50,468 bases of DNA from NCBI GenBank assembly GCA_016931715.1, contig JAFGEF010000095.1, forward strand, positions 1-50,468, given 5' to 3'. Under the pieces are notes generated by a model, which worked only from the letters and a program-made list of their open reading frames with translations, did no database searches and had not been told where the DNA came from. The stretch comes from Sedimentisphaerales bacterium (lineage in GTDB: Bacteria; Planctomycetota; Phycisphaerae; Sedimentisphaerales; Anaerobacaceae). A program made the translations under genes and the position numbers. Shown here in pieces: positions 34,660 through 43,898 of the stretch (within the stretch, counting starts at the first letter, position 1; every line of letters begins with the position of its first letter).

Positions 34660-35751
34660 ATGGACATTGCCAGGAACTTTAAACCGAAAACAATACTGCT
34701 GTGGCAAAAAGCGGCGAACCAGCCGGAAACACAGAGAATTATTAACTTGTTTCCAACAGCAAATATCCAAATAGTTGAACATCAGCGAAATCCTGAATCT
34801 CATATGTCGCTGCCATATGCTTTGTTAGAAGGCAAAAGAACCCTGATGATAGGTCATACATCTTCATTTGTTGGATACTTCGACGGAAGGCTCGGCTCTA
34901 ACGTTCATTGCATGCCTTATTACAAGCTTGTTCCTGTTTCTAACGGCTGCCCTTACTATTGTACATATTGTTATCTTGCATATGTTTATCGCAAATTCTC
35001 TCCGTTTATTAAAATCAATATAAATTACGATATTATGTTCAGGCAAATCCGCAAGACTCTGGCTGACTCTGCCCCAAATGCAAGTTTTAATATGGGGGAA
35101 ATGCTTGACAGCCTCGCGCTTGATCATATAACAAATCTCACACCAGAATTAATTCCGTTCTTCTCCGGCTTATCAAAAGGTTATTTGATGCTTCTTACAA
35201 AAAGCAATAATATCGATAATTTGCTTTCAATCGAACCAAATCATAAAATCGTTATCTCATGGAGTCTTAATCCCCAACAAATAATCAGCCAATACGAACA
35301 ATGCACCGCAAGTCTCGAAGAGCGTATCGATGCAGCTAAAAAATGCCAGAACAAAGGCTACCGAATCAGGCTGCGAATCGATCCGGGGATTTATTACTCC
35401 GACTGGCAAACAGGTTATTCTGAGCTAATCGAAAAAACCCTGTCTGTTATAGAACCTGAAAATATAACTCTTGGCATGTTGAGACTCCTGCCAGGCCATC
35501 TTCATCTTGCTAAAAAAGCTTATGGCCATAACGCTGTTAATCTCCTTAACAACAATTTTGCAAATGATGCCTCAGACGGCAAACTTCGCTATCCGCCGGA
35601 ATTACGCATAAAATTCTATCGTTTTCTCATTAATGCAATTCGCTACTTTAATAAGAATGTATCTATCAGCCTTTGCCGTGAAACTCACGAAATATGGGAC
35701 ATTTTCAATGACCATTGCGAACAGAATAAATGCAACTGCTTAATTTGGTAA
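34660..35751 (+). CDS. Radical SAM protein, spore-photoproduct-lyase-like
   Basis: This 363-aa protein has the Fe-S motif C97-x3-C101-x2-C104 (GCPYYCTYC), followed by LAYVYRKFSP, as in the spore photoproduct lyase (SplB) family. The C-terminal end is Cys-rich (C353, C358, C360). SPL repairs a UV thymine dimer in spore DNA, but relatives in non-sporulating bacteria have unknown substrates. Radical SAM chemistry (5'-deoxyadenosyl radical) is certain if the cluster is bound; DNA repair is inferred. The start has no clear ribosome site. It is flanked divergently by a lipoprotein gene and lies against the end of the phage module. Confidence 0.85.
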   Translation: MDIARNFKPKTILLWQKAANQPETQRIINLFPTANIQIVEHQRNPESHMSLPYALLEGKRTLMIGHTSSFVGYFDGRLGSNVHCMPYYKLVPVSNGCPYYCTYCYLAYVYRKFSPFIKININYDIMFRQIRKTLADSAPNASFNMGEMLDSLALDHITNLTPELIPFFSGLSKGYLMLLTKSNNIDNLLSIEPNHKIVISWSLNPQQIISQYEQCTASLEERIDAAKKCQNKGYRIRLRIDPGIYYSDWQTGYSELIEKTLSVIEPENITLGMLRLLPGHLHLAKKAYGHNAVNLLNNNFANDASDGKLRYPPELRIKFYRFLINAIRYFNKNVSISLCRETHEIWDIFNDHCEQNKCNCLIW

Positions 35752-35765
35752 GAAGAAAATATTAT

Positions 35766-36035
35766 TCAGTCCCTGTCTGCATCGGAAACATTTTTCTCTA
35801 TCGTCTGCAAACGGTATTCGTGTGAAATGCTTTTGCTCCAGAGAGACTCGATTTTATCTTCGAGCTTCTCCTGTCCCGAGAGCAGCACGCTTACATCTTT
35901 TTGAAGAAGATAAAGCTGTCTTTGCAGGTTTATCCAGCTTCCAAGTATCATCGAAGTTAACAGGACCAGCTGCACGATTACAGATACATTCACCTGTCTG
36001 TTCAAACGCCATGATTTTGAATTTTCTTCTGTCAT
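35766..36035 (-). CDS. Single-pass membrane coiled-coil protein (holin/hemolysin XhlA-like)
   Basis: This 89-aa protein has one transmembrane segment (about residues 17-34, VSVIVQLVLLTSMILGSWI) and then a coiled coil (LYLLQKDVSVLL... LEDKIESLW). This architecture is common at the end of phage tail modules, where such proteins are proposed to act at the host membrane. AGGGG precedes the ATG. It is the last gene of the phage-like operon. Confidence 0.65.
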   Translation of the reverse strand: MTEENSKSWRLNRQVNVSVIVQLVLLTSMILGSWINLQRQLYLLQKDVSVLLSGQEKLEDKIESLWSKSISHEYRLQTIEKNVSDADRD

Positions 36036-36044
36036 AATTTTCCC

Positions 36045-36377
36045 CTATGGTTTTGTATAAAAAACATACTTGCTTCCGATCCGGAATATAATAACATATG
36101 TCCCGCTCGATAAAGTTCCCTGCTGGCCGAAAGGCTCCGCCAAATTAATTGCCTGTGCCTCTATACCCATCGCAGTTGGCTCACTTCCGGGTGATCCAAT
36201 TAAAATGTTCACAACGTTATAAATATTATAAAAGATATTTTGCTGTATTCTTGCCATCCATGCGGATGTTCCTGTACCAGGTGAGCTTAAAATCGAAGTC
36301 TCTTTTAATCTTTCAGGTTCGCGGCACAGCCTGTTCAGTTCCTGCTGCTGGTTGGCTGTATTCATTTCATTTTTCAT
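36045..36377 (-). CDS. Small phage-module protein
   Basis: This 110-aa protein is unrecognised. Its ATG at 36377 overlaps the stop of the hub-like gene (ATGA, 4 bp), so it is translationally coupled to it; the longer reading from 36413 is therefore not preferred. The N-terminus is charged and helical. The C-terminal half (ALGIEAQAINLAEPFG-like, then SGTYVIIFRIGSKYVFYTK) looks beta-rich. A structural or tail accessory role is inferred from position only. Confidence 0.55.
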   Translation of the reverse strand: MKNEMNTANQQQELNRLCREPERLKETSILSSPGTGTSAWMARIQQNIFYNIYNVVNILIGSPGSEPTAMGIEAQAINLAEPFGQQGTLSSGTYVIIFRIGSKYVFYTKP

Positions 36378-38200
36378 AAAACATTTTTCCGAATAATCCT
36401 TAAATTTGTACACTGGTTTTGAAAATCAATCTGTACGTTTTCAATAATACTTATGCTCCTGCCATCCCGGCATGAAAATAAATCCCTGCTGTCCGGACTC
36501 GATACGACAATGTCACCTATTTCGTAATCATATCCTGGAATTAATGTCTGTATATCGATTGTTTCAATCAACTCAGATGAGCTCTGCGAATGATGGCGAA
36601 TGAATTCATATAAAGCGTCAGAATCATCCGCTTCATCAGGTATGCCGAGCATATTACTAATATTGTCTGCAAAAATACTTTTTCCAGATATTTTCTGATA
36701 CCTGAACTGGCGGGGTAATGTCACTATATGATCAACTACAGGTACTGCTGAATTAACAGGACCATCGGTGACGACAGCACTCAATTTTTCATCGCTTATT
36801 ACTGAAGCGGTTATTCTGAACCTCAACTGATTATTCATAGAAGCTGTTATCAAATCGATATTAAGCTGATCGCTGCTGAGCCACACGCCGCACTCATCCG
36901 CCAAAAGATTAAATGCGTCATCATATTGATTCCATGTAAGACCATCATCGTATGATATTTGAAGACAATATCCAAGCGACCTGTTCTGGCTGTCCGTCGT
37001 CAGGCATGGATAAAAACGCCTTCGTTTGGGGACATAATCCGAACTTTGAAAAATCGCGGAAAAATCAAAAGCAACTCCGCGATTGTAAGGAGCTGCGGTA
37101 TAGTCACTCGCCTCATTCAATGCCCATTTTCTATAAACATCCCTGACTTCATAAAAGTCGGGATTTGCAGATGGTGAAAAGTTATCGTAAACATTCCCTT
37201 CGAGAGAGCCATCCCACGCTTTTATCAGTTCAAACGTAGCTTCATAAACCTTGAAATCTCCCTGTCCGATATATCTGTGTGTAACCGGCCAGAAATTCTC
37301 TTTGCTGTGCAGCGAAGCAAAATGAGTTTGAGAAATATTTACCCGGCCGCTCTTTTGGCAGTTTATCTCAACTTTCCTGCCTGTGACATTTTTATAAAAC
37401 ACTATAGCTTGTGCAGGCATATTCGGCTCACTTACAGGGACGAATATATATTTGATTCCGATTCTCTCGCAGCATCTATGCAAAGCATCGGTCAGGCTAA
37501 GACCGGTAACATCAAGGTCGCGAACAATCTGCCTGTCGGTTAAAGAAAGCAGTCTTTCCAGAGATGGAATAAGAAGTTGACCTGTAGTGACATACTCGCT
37601 AAGAAGATATTGAATTACTTCAGCGTATTTCCAATGTCCGGCAGTTTTATTATCAGCAGAAAATATTTTATAGTTCCTGCCGTGAAGTTTAACTGGCGTT
37701 TTGCTTGCGTTTGCCTTTCCATCCGGATTAAAGACTGTCTCAAAACTTTGCAGAAATATTGAGTTTGCATCTTTAATAATCCGCTGGCCATAAACTGTTA
37801 AACGCTCCATAGCGGCACTGTAATCCCTTGCAATAACCTCCGTTTTCCAATCATCTGACTTCAGTTTTATTTCGCTTTTTTCAATCTGACCTTCAAATAT
37901 ACTGTAATTGAATACACTTGCATCTGCAGGAGCAGTCCCATTATAAAAAGCCCGGATGCTCAGTGACTTTCCTTTGGGAAACATATTCTCGATATTTTCA
38001 AGAACCGGAAAATCACATTCTGAGTCAGCGGCAGTATTAAAGATAAGTCTTGCCCTGCTGAAATCAGGCCACTGACTGCGAACTATTTCTATCGGCTCAA
38101 GAACAGGACATAAAACTCCATCGAGGAAAACCGATACAGAAGACGCCGGTATCACCATCGTTGTTTGTTCCGGCTGAAAATAATCAATTCGATTGAACAT
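36374..38200 (-). CDS. Phage tail/baseplate hub-like protein
   Basis: This 608-aa protein lies near the distal end of the structural operon, the usual place of hub and tail-tip genes. The N-terminal about 150 residues carry FEGQIEKSEIKLKSDDWKTEVIARDYSAAMERL, a phrase pattern seen in gpD/gp44-type hub domains. A middle segment (LSLTDALHRCCERIGIKYIFVP) fits the same hub fold. The C-terminal part (LIPGYDYEIGDIVVS) is a further hub-like phrase. The exact class is uncertain. Confidence 0.55.
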   Translation of the reverse strand: MFNRIDYFQPEQTTMVIPASSVSVFLDGVLCPVLEPIEIVRSQWPDFSRARLIFNTAADSECDFPVLENIENMFPKGKSLSIRAFYNGTAPADASVFNYSIFEGQIEKSEIKLKSDDWKTEVIARDYSAAMERLTVYGQRIIKDANSIFLQSFETVFNPDGKANASKTPVKLHGRNYKIFSADNKTAGHWKYAEVIQYLLSEYVTTGQLLIPSLERLLSLTDRQIVRDLDVTGLSLTDALHRCCERIGIKYIFVPVSEPNMPAQAIVFYKNVTGRKVEINCQKSGRVNISQTHFASLHSKENFWPVTHRYIGQGDFKVYEATFELIKAWDGSLEGNVYDNFSPSANPDFYEVRDVYRKWALNEASDYTAAPYNRGVAFDFSAIFQSSDYVPKRRRFYPCLTTDSQNRSLGYCLQISYDDGLTWNQYDDAFNLLADECGVWLSSDQLNIDLITASMNNQLRFRITASVISDEKLSAVVTDGPVNSAVPVVDHIVTLPRQFRYQKISGKSIFADNISNMLGIPDEADDSDALYEFIRHHSQSSSELIETIDIQTLIPGYDYEIGDIVVSSPDSRDLFSCRDGRSISIIENVQIDFQNQCTNLRIIRKNVL

Positions 38201-38229
38201 AATATATATCTCGCATACGGAATTTATGG

Positions 38230-39738
38230 TTAGACATTTTGGACATCAATAATTTCTATTGACGAAGGAACAATATTTTTCATCTGAACTTTTATCTGCT
38301 TATAGGATTTATTTTCATCACCATTAAGATTTACGACTCTTATCGCAAACAGATACGTGCCTGTTTCAAGGGAATCGCTCTTAAAGCAATATAATTTCCG
38401 TCCGGCGAACTTTACTTCAGCTATTGAATTCTCATAATCTATAAGACCCGAACCATTGTCGAAATATACCTTAAAACAAGCAGGTTGAGATTTCTGTGTC
38501 AGTGGACTGTAAAACCAATTCAATTGCACTTTATTAGTTTCAACTATCTTGACTGTAAACGTAAAAACAGAATTCGGACTATTTACTTCAATATCACCAT
38601 TGGAATCCAAAGATACTTTTACTGCGGCCTGAGCAGACTGTTCAGGAACGCCGCATTTATTAAATCGACGAAGTATATAATAATAAATCTTATCGCTTTC
38701 ATGATAAGCTGGCGGCGAAATATTTTCCACTTCCAGAGCAGCGGTTTTTAATATATGTGTAAAGTCAATTTGTTCTATATTTGTTCCTCGATAAAGTGCG
38801 CTGCATCCGGTATTCCTCACCCAAAACCAAGCCATGCTCAGAGCCGTACTTAATTTGAAAGCGTTGCCTGTCATTCCATTAGATAATACATCCAGCAGCC
38901 ATGATTTCTCCAGTTGGCCCGTTTTATTGTTTAAACTAAGCTTGCCATTTATGATTGATTGAGAATATATCGAGCCGGCCAGAGAGTTTGTTGCTGCCGG
39001 AAAAGACAGTGACTTTGTGATACCATCTGTATCGAATATTGCATAAGGCTCCCGATACATCCAGGCAATTTCCACATCTGTCAATACCCGATTCCATATG
39101 AAGACTGAACTCACTTTACCAGGAAAATAATAACCAGGCGTAGAATCGCCTGCACGGGCAATCGAAATCCTGTTCAGTCCGGTCGGAGCATTTTGCGAAC
39201 TCGTATTCGTCCCTTTATTTCCGCCATCTACATAACACCGCCGATCTGTAATTCCGGCAGCTACGCCTACAATCTGATGCCATTGACCAGCAGTTAAAAC
39301 CTTTGTAGAAACAGCACGTCCATATAGTGAAATATTTGTAATTAACGCTACTTCACCATTTGCACCATTATTGAGTATAAATCCCCATAGCTGATTTGTT
39401 ACATTTTTATTGGCAATACACAAAGGATAATACAGATTGCCCTTTGTCACTATGTCCGGGCATATCCATGCCATAATCGTACATGGAATATTTGTAACCG
39501 GAGCTGCATCCAATTCCATGTATTCATTATTGCTGCTGTTAAAATACATTGCCGAGCCATGATTACCCGATACCCACTCAGGTGTCCCGCCAATAACAGG
39601 TATATTAAATCCAGAACCGCTCGTATCTGATGCCTGCGAACCGCATCCTTCATTAAACAGCCAGCAGACAGCAAGTCCGCGTGAGAGCGGATGACTCTTA
39701 TTACATTGTATCGCCCTTACAGGCTTAATAAGTGACAT
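38230..39738 (-). CDS. LamG-domain tail-fibre-like protein
   Basis: This 502-aa protein has an N-terminal LamG/concanavalin-type lectin domain (about residues 20-235: GLAVCWLFNEGCGSQASDTSG, YMELDAAPVTNIPCTIMAWI, WHQIVGVAAG, GKVSSVFIWNRVLTDVEIAWMY). The C-terminal about 200 residues form Fn3-like beta-sandwiches; one contains YFDNGSGLIDYENSI, a motif shared with the protein at 41924-42700. A role in receptor or surface-glycan binding is inferred. GGAG precedes the ATG. Confidence 0.75.
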   Translation of the reverse strand: MSLIKPVRAIQCNKSHPLSRGLAVCWLFNEGCGSQASDTSGSGFNIPVIGGTPEWVSGNHGSAMYFNSSNNEYMELDAAPVTNIPCTIMAWICPDIVTKGNLYYPLCIANKNVTNQLWGFILNNGANGEVALITNISLYGRAVSTKVLTAGQWHQIVGVAAGITDRRCYVDGGNKGTNTSSQNAPTGLNRISIARAGDSTPGYYFPGKVSSVFIWNRVLTDVEIAWMYREPYAIFDTDGITKSLSFPAATNSLAGSIYSQSIINGKLSLNNKTGQLEKSWLLDVLSNGMTGNAFKLSTALSMAWFWVRNTGCSALYRGTNIEQIDFTHILKTAALEVENISPPAYHESDKIYYYILRRFNKCGVPEQSAQAAVKVSLDSNGDIEVNSPNSVFTFTVKIVETNKVQLNWFYSPLTQKSQPACFKVYFDNGSGLIDYENSIAEVKFAGRKLYCFKSDSLETGTYLFAIRVVNLNGDENKSYKQIKVQMKNIVPSSIEIIDVQNV

Positions 39739-39761
39739 TTATATATTCTCCGATATATTAC

Positions 39762-40154
39762 TTAGACAATGGAATAGTTCCAGCTCCTGACATAAGCTCT
39801 GACATTGTGACTGTCTGTCGAACCTGTCTGCTGAATGCCTATTCTGAAATGCGCAAGGTCTTTTATAATAAAGCTCAATTGCTGAGGATCCATACTTTTA
39901 TCGCCCTGCATTTCCCAGACAGGTGTATCATCATAATCCGAGCCGTCGTGAGAGCCGTATAGTTTGATTTTTACGTCGTCTGTCGGTGTGCCGTCATAGT
40001 CAATCTCAATAATTAAGTGAGTACCATCACAGCCGCTCGTCACCAGATCAACATCAGATGAAAAAGATTCTGTCGTGCCGGATAAAGTTATCCATCCATC
40101 ACCAATCCCGATTATCTGGCTTTGTGAAAACCAGTTTTTACTTATAATCGCCAT
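39762..40154 (-). CDS. Small beta-rich phage structural protein
   Basis: This 130-aa protein is unrecognised as a family. It is beta-rich and Asp/Gly-rich (VDLVTSGCDGTHLIIEIDYDG; KIKLYGSHDGSDYDD), like small fibre or decoration proteins. AAGGGA precedes the ATG. The role is inferred from position between fibre-like genes. Confidence 0.55.
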   Translation of the reverse strand: MAIISKNWFSQSQIIGIGDGWITLSGTTESFSSDVDLVTSGCDGTHLIIEIDYDGTPTDDVKIKLYGSHDGSDYDDTPVWEMQGDKSMDPQQLSFIIKDLAHFRIGIQQTGSTDSHNVRAYVRSWNYSIV

Positions 40155-40202
40155 TATTTATTCCCTTCGTTTGTATATATATGATTTATAGAAGCTTTTT
40201 GT

Positions 40203-40598
40203 TTAATCGAGGCAGACAATCAAATCTCCGGGCGCAAACTTCGGGATGTCACCACTACTGATAGTTACCATAGGGCTCAAGCTGCCATATGCAAGAATAT
40301 TTCCGCCTGATTCTGAATCGAAAAGTGCAAAGTGAGTAACCTTTCCCCAGTCTTCGCACGCCAGCGGGAAAGTAATATCGCTGATATTTTCTATCGAGCC
40401 TTCGAACGCAGTGTCCCAACTCGAAGCATTCGACCCGGCACGAGTATAACTGGGGCAATCAGGCTCAGATACACCGGTTCCGTCTTCATTCGGCTCATTG
40501 GATAATAAACCTATATAAACCTCCGGCAGGGAATAATCAGACTTGCCGAAAAAATGATTTAGAATACTGCTTTCCCAATAATTTGAAAAACTGCACAT
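40203..40598 (-). CDS. Phage tail-fibre-type protein
   Basis: This 131-aa protein matches a common short phage domain. LNHFFGKSDYSLPEVYIGLLSNEPNEDGTGVSEPDCPSYTRAGS is followed by ITFPLACEDWGKVTHFALFDSESGGNILAYGSL and the terminal FAPGDLIVCLD. In phages this module sits with tail fibres. AGGAGG precedes the ATG. Confidence 0.75.
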   Translation of the reverse strand: MCSFSNYWESSILNHFFGKSDYSLPEVYIGLLSNEPNEDGTGVSEPDCPSYTRAGSNASSWDTAFEGSIENISDITFPLACEDWGKVTHFALFDSESGGNILAYGSLSPMVTISSGDIPKFAPGDLIVCLD

Positions 40599-40617
40599 AT
40601 TTTACCTCCTGCATTTA

Positions 40618-41073
40618 TCAGTCAGATGCTCTCGTAACCGACTCATTGTCTTCGGTCGGAATCAATGTAATCAATACCGTCTGTCCGTCATCATCGAAAT
40701 ATTGTATTTGACCACTCGATTTATTTTGTATCGCCTTATTAACGAGCAGTTTATCAGGAGTTATTTCTCCAGTCCCGCTCCATACGAATTCTTTACCTGC
40801 GATAAGGCTGTCACCATCTGCCGGATTAGCTCCGGCTTGGAGGAATATCTGTATGTAATACCTTCCTGATGATATATTTTCATTGAAATCACCTACATAT
40901 AATGAGCCGTTCCTGTCGGTAAGACTGATACAATAGTCTTCCGCATCTCTGCCTGTCGTACCCCACAATTCAAATGCCTGACCATTCACATACCAGGCGT
41001 TTCCTGCTTTGTCCCGAATAACTGCATATAGCGTGTTTTCTGATTCATAATTTACATGTATTTCATTTGCCAT
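40618..41073 (-). CDS. Beta-rich phage structural protein
   Basis: This 151-aa protein has the pattern LYAVIRDKAGNAWYVNGQAFELWG then SLYVGDFNENISSGRYYIQIFLQAGANPADGDSLI. The same pattern is found in small phage head/tail accessory proteins. The ATG at 41073 has AAGGA 8 bases upstream and is preferred over one at 41106. It lies 14 bp downstream of the preceding gene. Confidence 0.65.
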   Translation of the reverse strand: MANEIHVNYESENTLYAVIRDKAGNAWYVNGQAFELWGTTGRDAEDYCISLTDRNGSLYVGDFNENISSGRYYIQIFLQAGANPADGDSLIAGKEFVWSGTGEITPDKLLVNKAIQNKSSGQIQYFDDDGQTVLITLIPTEDNESVTRASD

Positions 41074-41087
41074 AGACTTTTTCCTTT

Positions 41088-41876
41088 TTATATTTCTTCG
41101 TTCCATGAACCATTTTTTGCAATTGTCACCCAGTCGCAGTTTTCATCTGCGATAAGAGTAATACAATCACCGATTGTTCCTGCATATTTATATTTTCCTG
41201 AAGTCTGTCCGCAACTGTCACGTATAGTCGCTGAATCCGGGTCGATACGAAGTTCGTAAGCAGCCTGAACAGCAAATGTAAAAACTGTTCCTTCCGGGGC
41301 ATCTTCCGGCAGCGTTATGACAACAGGCATAGCAGCGCCGTAATTCGTATGGACACTGCCTGACTCTGATGGAGTAAGCGTGTCGTCAATATCGTGCGAT
41401 TCGATATATTTTTTGATTCCGCCGGCTCCAAAAGGAAGCATAATATTATGCCCTGAGCGGCTGTCCGTAATCGAATTTATGTCACCATCTGATGTAGAAA
41501 CTACAGCAAGTCGAATATGCGGCGTTACAGCCATATCGGGAAAACCATCATACTCATTGGAAACAAGCACCCCGGATGAATTCAGATAGATGTAAATATC
41601 TTCCTTATCATCTGCGAGAGAATTTCCAGATGAACCAGGATAACTTACAAGCTCCGTGCCCACCCAGAACTTGCCTGCTTTTACCCCGATGTTCAGGCCT
41701 TCTTCCTTATACACTCTCAAATCGTTCGCGCGCCTTGCGGCTGACAGCAGACGATAAAGAAGCTTACGAAATTGAAGATAATACGGTGACGTTCCGGTAG
41801 GAATATATTCAACGCCGGTTTCACTGTCGGATTGAATATTTTCAAGTTCATTGTCTGTTGGATAAACTTCAGTCAT
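41088..41876 (-). CDS. Phage tail/fibre-like protein
   Basis: This 262-aa protein is unassigned to a family. The N-terminal part is helical. The middle contains FWVGTELVSYPGSSGNSLADDKEDIYIYLNSSGVL, typical of phage fibre and baseplate-wedge-like sequences. The C-terminus (VFTFAVQAAYELRIDPDSATIRDSCGQ ... WVTIAKNGSW) resembles tail-spike end domains. AAGGGAG precedes the ATG. Confidence 0.6.
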   Translation of the reverse strand: MTEVYPTDNELENIQSDSETGVEYIPTGTSPYYLQFRKLLYRLLSAARRANDLRVYKEEGLNIGVKAGKFWVGTELVSYPGSSGNSLADDKEDIYIYLNSSGVLVSNEYDGFPDMAVTPHIRLAVVSTSDGDINSITDSRSGHNIMLPFGAGGIKKYIESHDIDDTLTPSESGSVHTNYGAAMPVVITLPEDAPEGTVFTFAVQAAYELRIDPDSATIRDSCGQTSGKYKYAGTIGDCITLIADENCDWVTIAKNGSWNEEI

Positions 41877-41923
41877 AACAATCTCCCTTTATTACTAATA
41901 AGAGTTTTGTAAAAGTTCAGTTA

Positions 41924-42700
41924 CTAATCTGTAATTTTCAAAACAAGTTCATTTGTCTGTTTGTTATAAGATAATATTTCGAGCTTTTCCGCCGGTTCTG
42001 CCGCTGGTATTATTGTTATCGTCTCGGTCTCAACTGCAGCGCTTTTGTTACCAGACTTATCGAAGACCACAACAGCAAGTTTATAATTTCCAGCGAACAG
42101 AACCGGACTTGTCCATTCAATCGTATCAGCATCAATTCCAAACTGATTCTTCCCGAAACACCCTTTTCCAAAACCAACCGCCGCAGACGCATCGTAGCCA
42201 AAATCCGCATAGCCGAACCTGCTCATTCCAAAACCACTCTTATCCTGCCAGTTCGGCCAGACTTGTATTGCAGTGTCACTTATTGGATTTTCATAATCTA
42301 TCTGACCTGTTCCGTTATCGGAATAAACCTGTATAGTCGCACCAGCCGGCATATTCTGGCTTCGTGACAAAACAATTTTAACCCGCCCGCTATTAATTGT
42401 GCTTGAAAGTTCGCTGCTTAAATCCATATCAGCATATTCAGGCTGAACAGCGAAAACTTCTATTCTGACTGCACAGGTAAATGAAGCTGGAACCGGAACA
42501 ATCATCTGTCTTTGAGTTTCATGCACCGTTGATCCTGCAAATCGGCCATTCACATAAACCTGGTACAAAACATCATGCAAAACCGAACGCCATTTAACTA
42601 AAGCCATCTGCGGCATATCTGTACATCTGCCGTCAGGCCATATGCCGGCTGGAATGTCGAATACTCGAACCGAATCAATACCGTTACTTATCAGTGACAT
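41924..42700 (-). CDS. Fn3-like phage protein with an FG-rich segment
   Basis: This 258-aa, beta-rich protein contains YSDNGTGQIDYENPI, shared with the LamG protein. About residues 155-188 form an aromatic/Gly run in which FG recurs (GFGMSRFGYADFGYD, VGFGKGCFGKNQFGID). FNIII-like strands follow (YKLAVVVFDKSGNKSAAVE). Such runs occur in phage tail-tip and fibre proteins. AAAGGAAA precedes the ATG. Confidence 0.65.
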   Translation of the reverse strand: MSLISNGIDSVRVFDIPAGIWPDGRCTDMPQMALVKWRSVLHDVLYQVYVNGRFAGSTVHETQRQMIVPVPASFTCAVRIEVFAVQPEYADMDLSSELSSTINSGRVKIVLSRSQNMPAGATIQVYSDNGTGQIDYENPISDTAIQVWPNWQDKSGFGMSRFGYADFGYDASAAVGFGKGCFGKNQFGIDADTIEWTSPVLFAGNYKLAVVVFDKSGNKSAAVETETITIIPAAEPAEKLEILSYNKQTNELVLKITD

Positions 42701-42730
42701 TATGTTTCCTTTGTAAATGCCATATTTAAA

Positions 42731-43096
42731 TCAGGCTAACTGTGTATAAGCGATTTCGTAATCAGCCGTTATGCCGGTCCCATCTTCCCTTTCTTTTGTC
42801 ACTTTGAAAGAATCCATGCGAAGGTTCTGATATAGTCCGGACTCTGCATCAAGTATATGAGTATTTCCATCCATACAATTCGATACAGCAAGAATCCTTT
42901 CATTCAGCAGTGACCGGCTTTTGGCTCGAAGAGTTCCTGTCTGCTTTATGATTCTGCTTCTGCGGCCAAGGTCTATCGAAATTACACCATCAAGCATTGG
43001 AGCAGATTTTTCAATCAGTTCCCTTTTATAACTTCCCGCTTCAATTTGAAGCTGATTTCCATCAAATAATTTCAGTCCATCCAAGGTCGTACTCAT
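42731..43096 (-). CDS. Phage tail protein, unassigned
   Basis: This 121-aa protein has the pattern VISIDLGRRSRIIKQTGTLRA and NTHILDAESGLYQNLRMDSFKV, like small proteins of tail-initiation regions that follow connectors. AAGGGA precedes the ATG. The gene order supports a tail or neck function. Confidence 0.55.
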   Translation of the reverse strand: MSTTLDGLKLFDGNQLQIEAGSYKRELIEKSAPMLDGVISIDLGRRSRIIKQTGTLRAKSRSLLNERILAVSNCMDGNTHILDAESGLYQNLRMDSFKVTKEREDGTGITADYEIAYTQLA

Positions 43097-43108
43097 TGCA
43101 ATTTCCCT

Positions 43109-43765
43109 TTAATCTCTAAGCAGTCTGCCTGAAGCTCCAATTTGCGAAATATCAACTATACCATCAGAACCTGTGTCAATACTCAGTCTGATACGTGCTC
43201 TTGCCTGGCTGTATAGTTTGCGATAGTACAGTGACTTTTTCCAATAATCACCATCCTTCGCTCTGCAAGCCAGCATCGCATAGACGCCTGCTATTACCGC
43301 GAATACCGATGCTTGTCTCAATACTGAAACATCGAGTATATCATCAGCGTCATAATCCGAAGCAGGATTACCGGGCTGAATTCCAAAATACTCAGTCAAC
43401 TGGAATCCGACTTCATTCGCCTGCGGTGCCAGAGTACTGATGCGATAAGATATATTCTCTGCGGCAGGTGGAGCTATTGATTCGGATTGAGAATCTGTTC
43501 TGACCACAGAAATCTCAAGCTGCGTCTGTGAATCCACAGATACAATCTCATAAGTACCATCCAGTGACTTATCCTGCGACTCAAGATATATGACACCGCC
43601 TGCGGCAACCTGCGCAGCAAGAAAGTCTGCATCAGCAGCAGTAAAAGTTGTCCCGCTGAGGGTCCCCCCGCTGCCCTCAGCAAGGACCTGCCATGGCAAA
43701 TGTAATTCACCGAAAAGTATCGGTTCGTATTTCAAAATATCTGAATCATTTGAGAATCTAACCAT
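43109..43765 (-). CDS. Putative head-tail connector / neck protein
   Basis: This 218-aa protein is the first gene after the capsid gene. The N-terminal half is beta-rich and the C-terminal half is helical (ILDVSVLRQASVFAVIAGVYAMLACRA, KKSLYYRKLYSQARARIRLSID). The helical end is typical of connector/adaptor proteins that follow capsid genes. The family is not certain. AAGGA lies 8 bases before the ATG. Confidence 0.55.
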   Translation of the reverse strand: MVRFSNDSDILKYEPILFGELHLPWQVLAEGSGGTLSGTTFTAADADFLAAQVAAGGVIYLESQDKSLDGTYEIVSVDSQTQLEISVVRTDSQSESIAPPAAENISYRISTLAPQANEVGFQLTEYFGIQPGNPASDYDADDILDVSVLRQASVFAVIAGVYAMLACRAKDGDYWKKSLYYRKLYSQARARIRLSIDTGSDGIVDISQIGASGRLLRD

Positions 43766-43786
43766 TTTATATGTCCTTATTTTTTA

Positions 43787-43890
43787 ATCATTCTGAAGTG
43801 AAACCGAAGAATCTGGCCCACGAATTATTATTTAGCTTCGTCAGCGTTGTCTTATGCGTTGACCAGATTCTTCATTTCATTCAGGATGAC
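43787..43890. repeat. Interspersed palindromic repeat inside the phage module
   Basis: The left arm (43787-43822, containing GAAGAATCTGGCC) and the right arm (43857-43890, containing CCAGATTCTTC) form an imperfect inverted repeat. It is related to the inner arms of the element at 29.2 kb and to a stretch near 50.3 kb. It lies between the capsid stop and the connector start. Confidence 0.65.
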
Positions 43891-43898
43891 AAGTGTCA

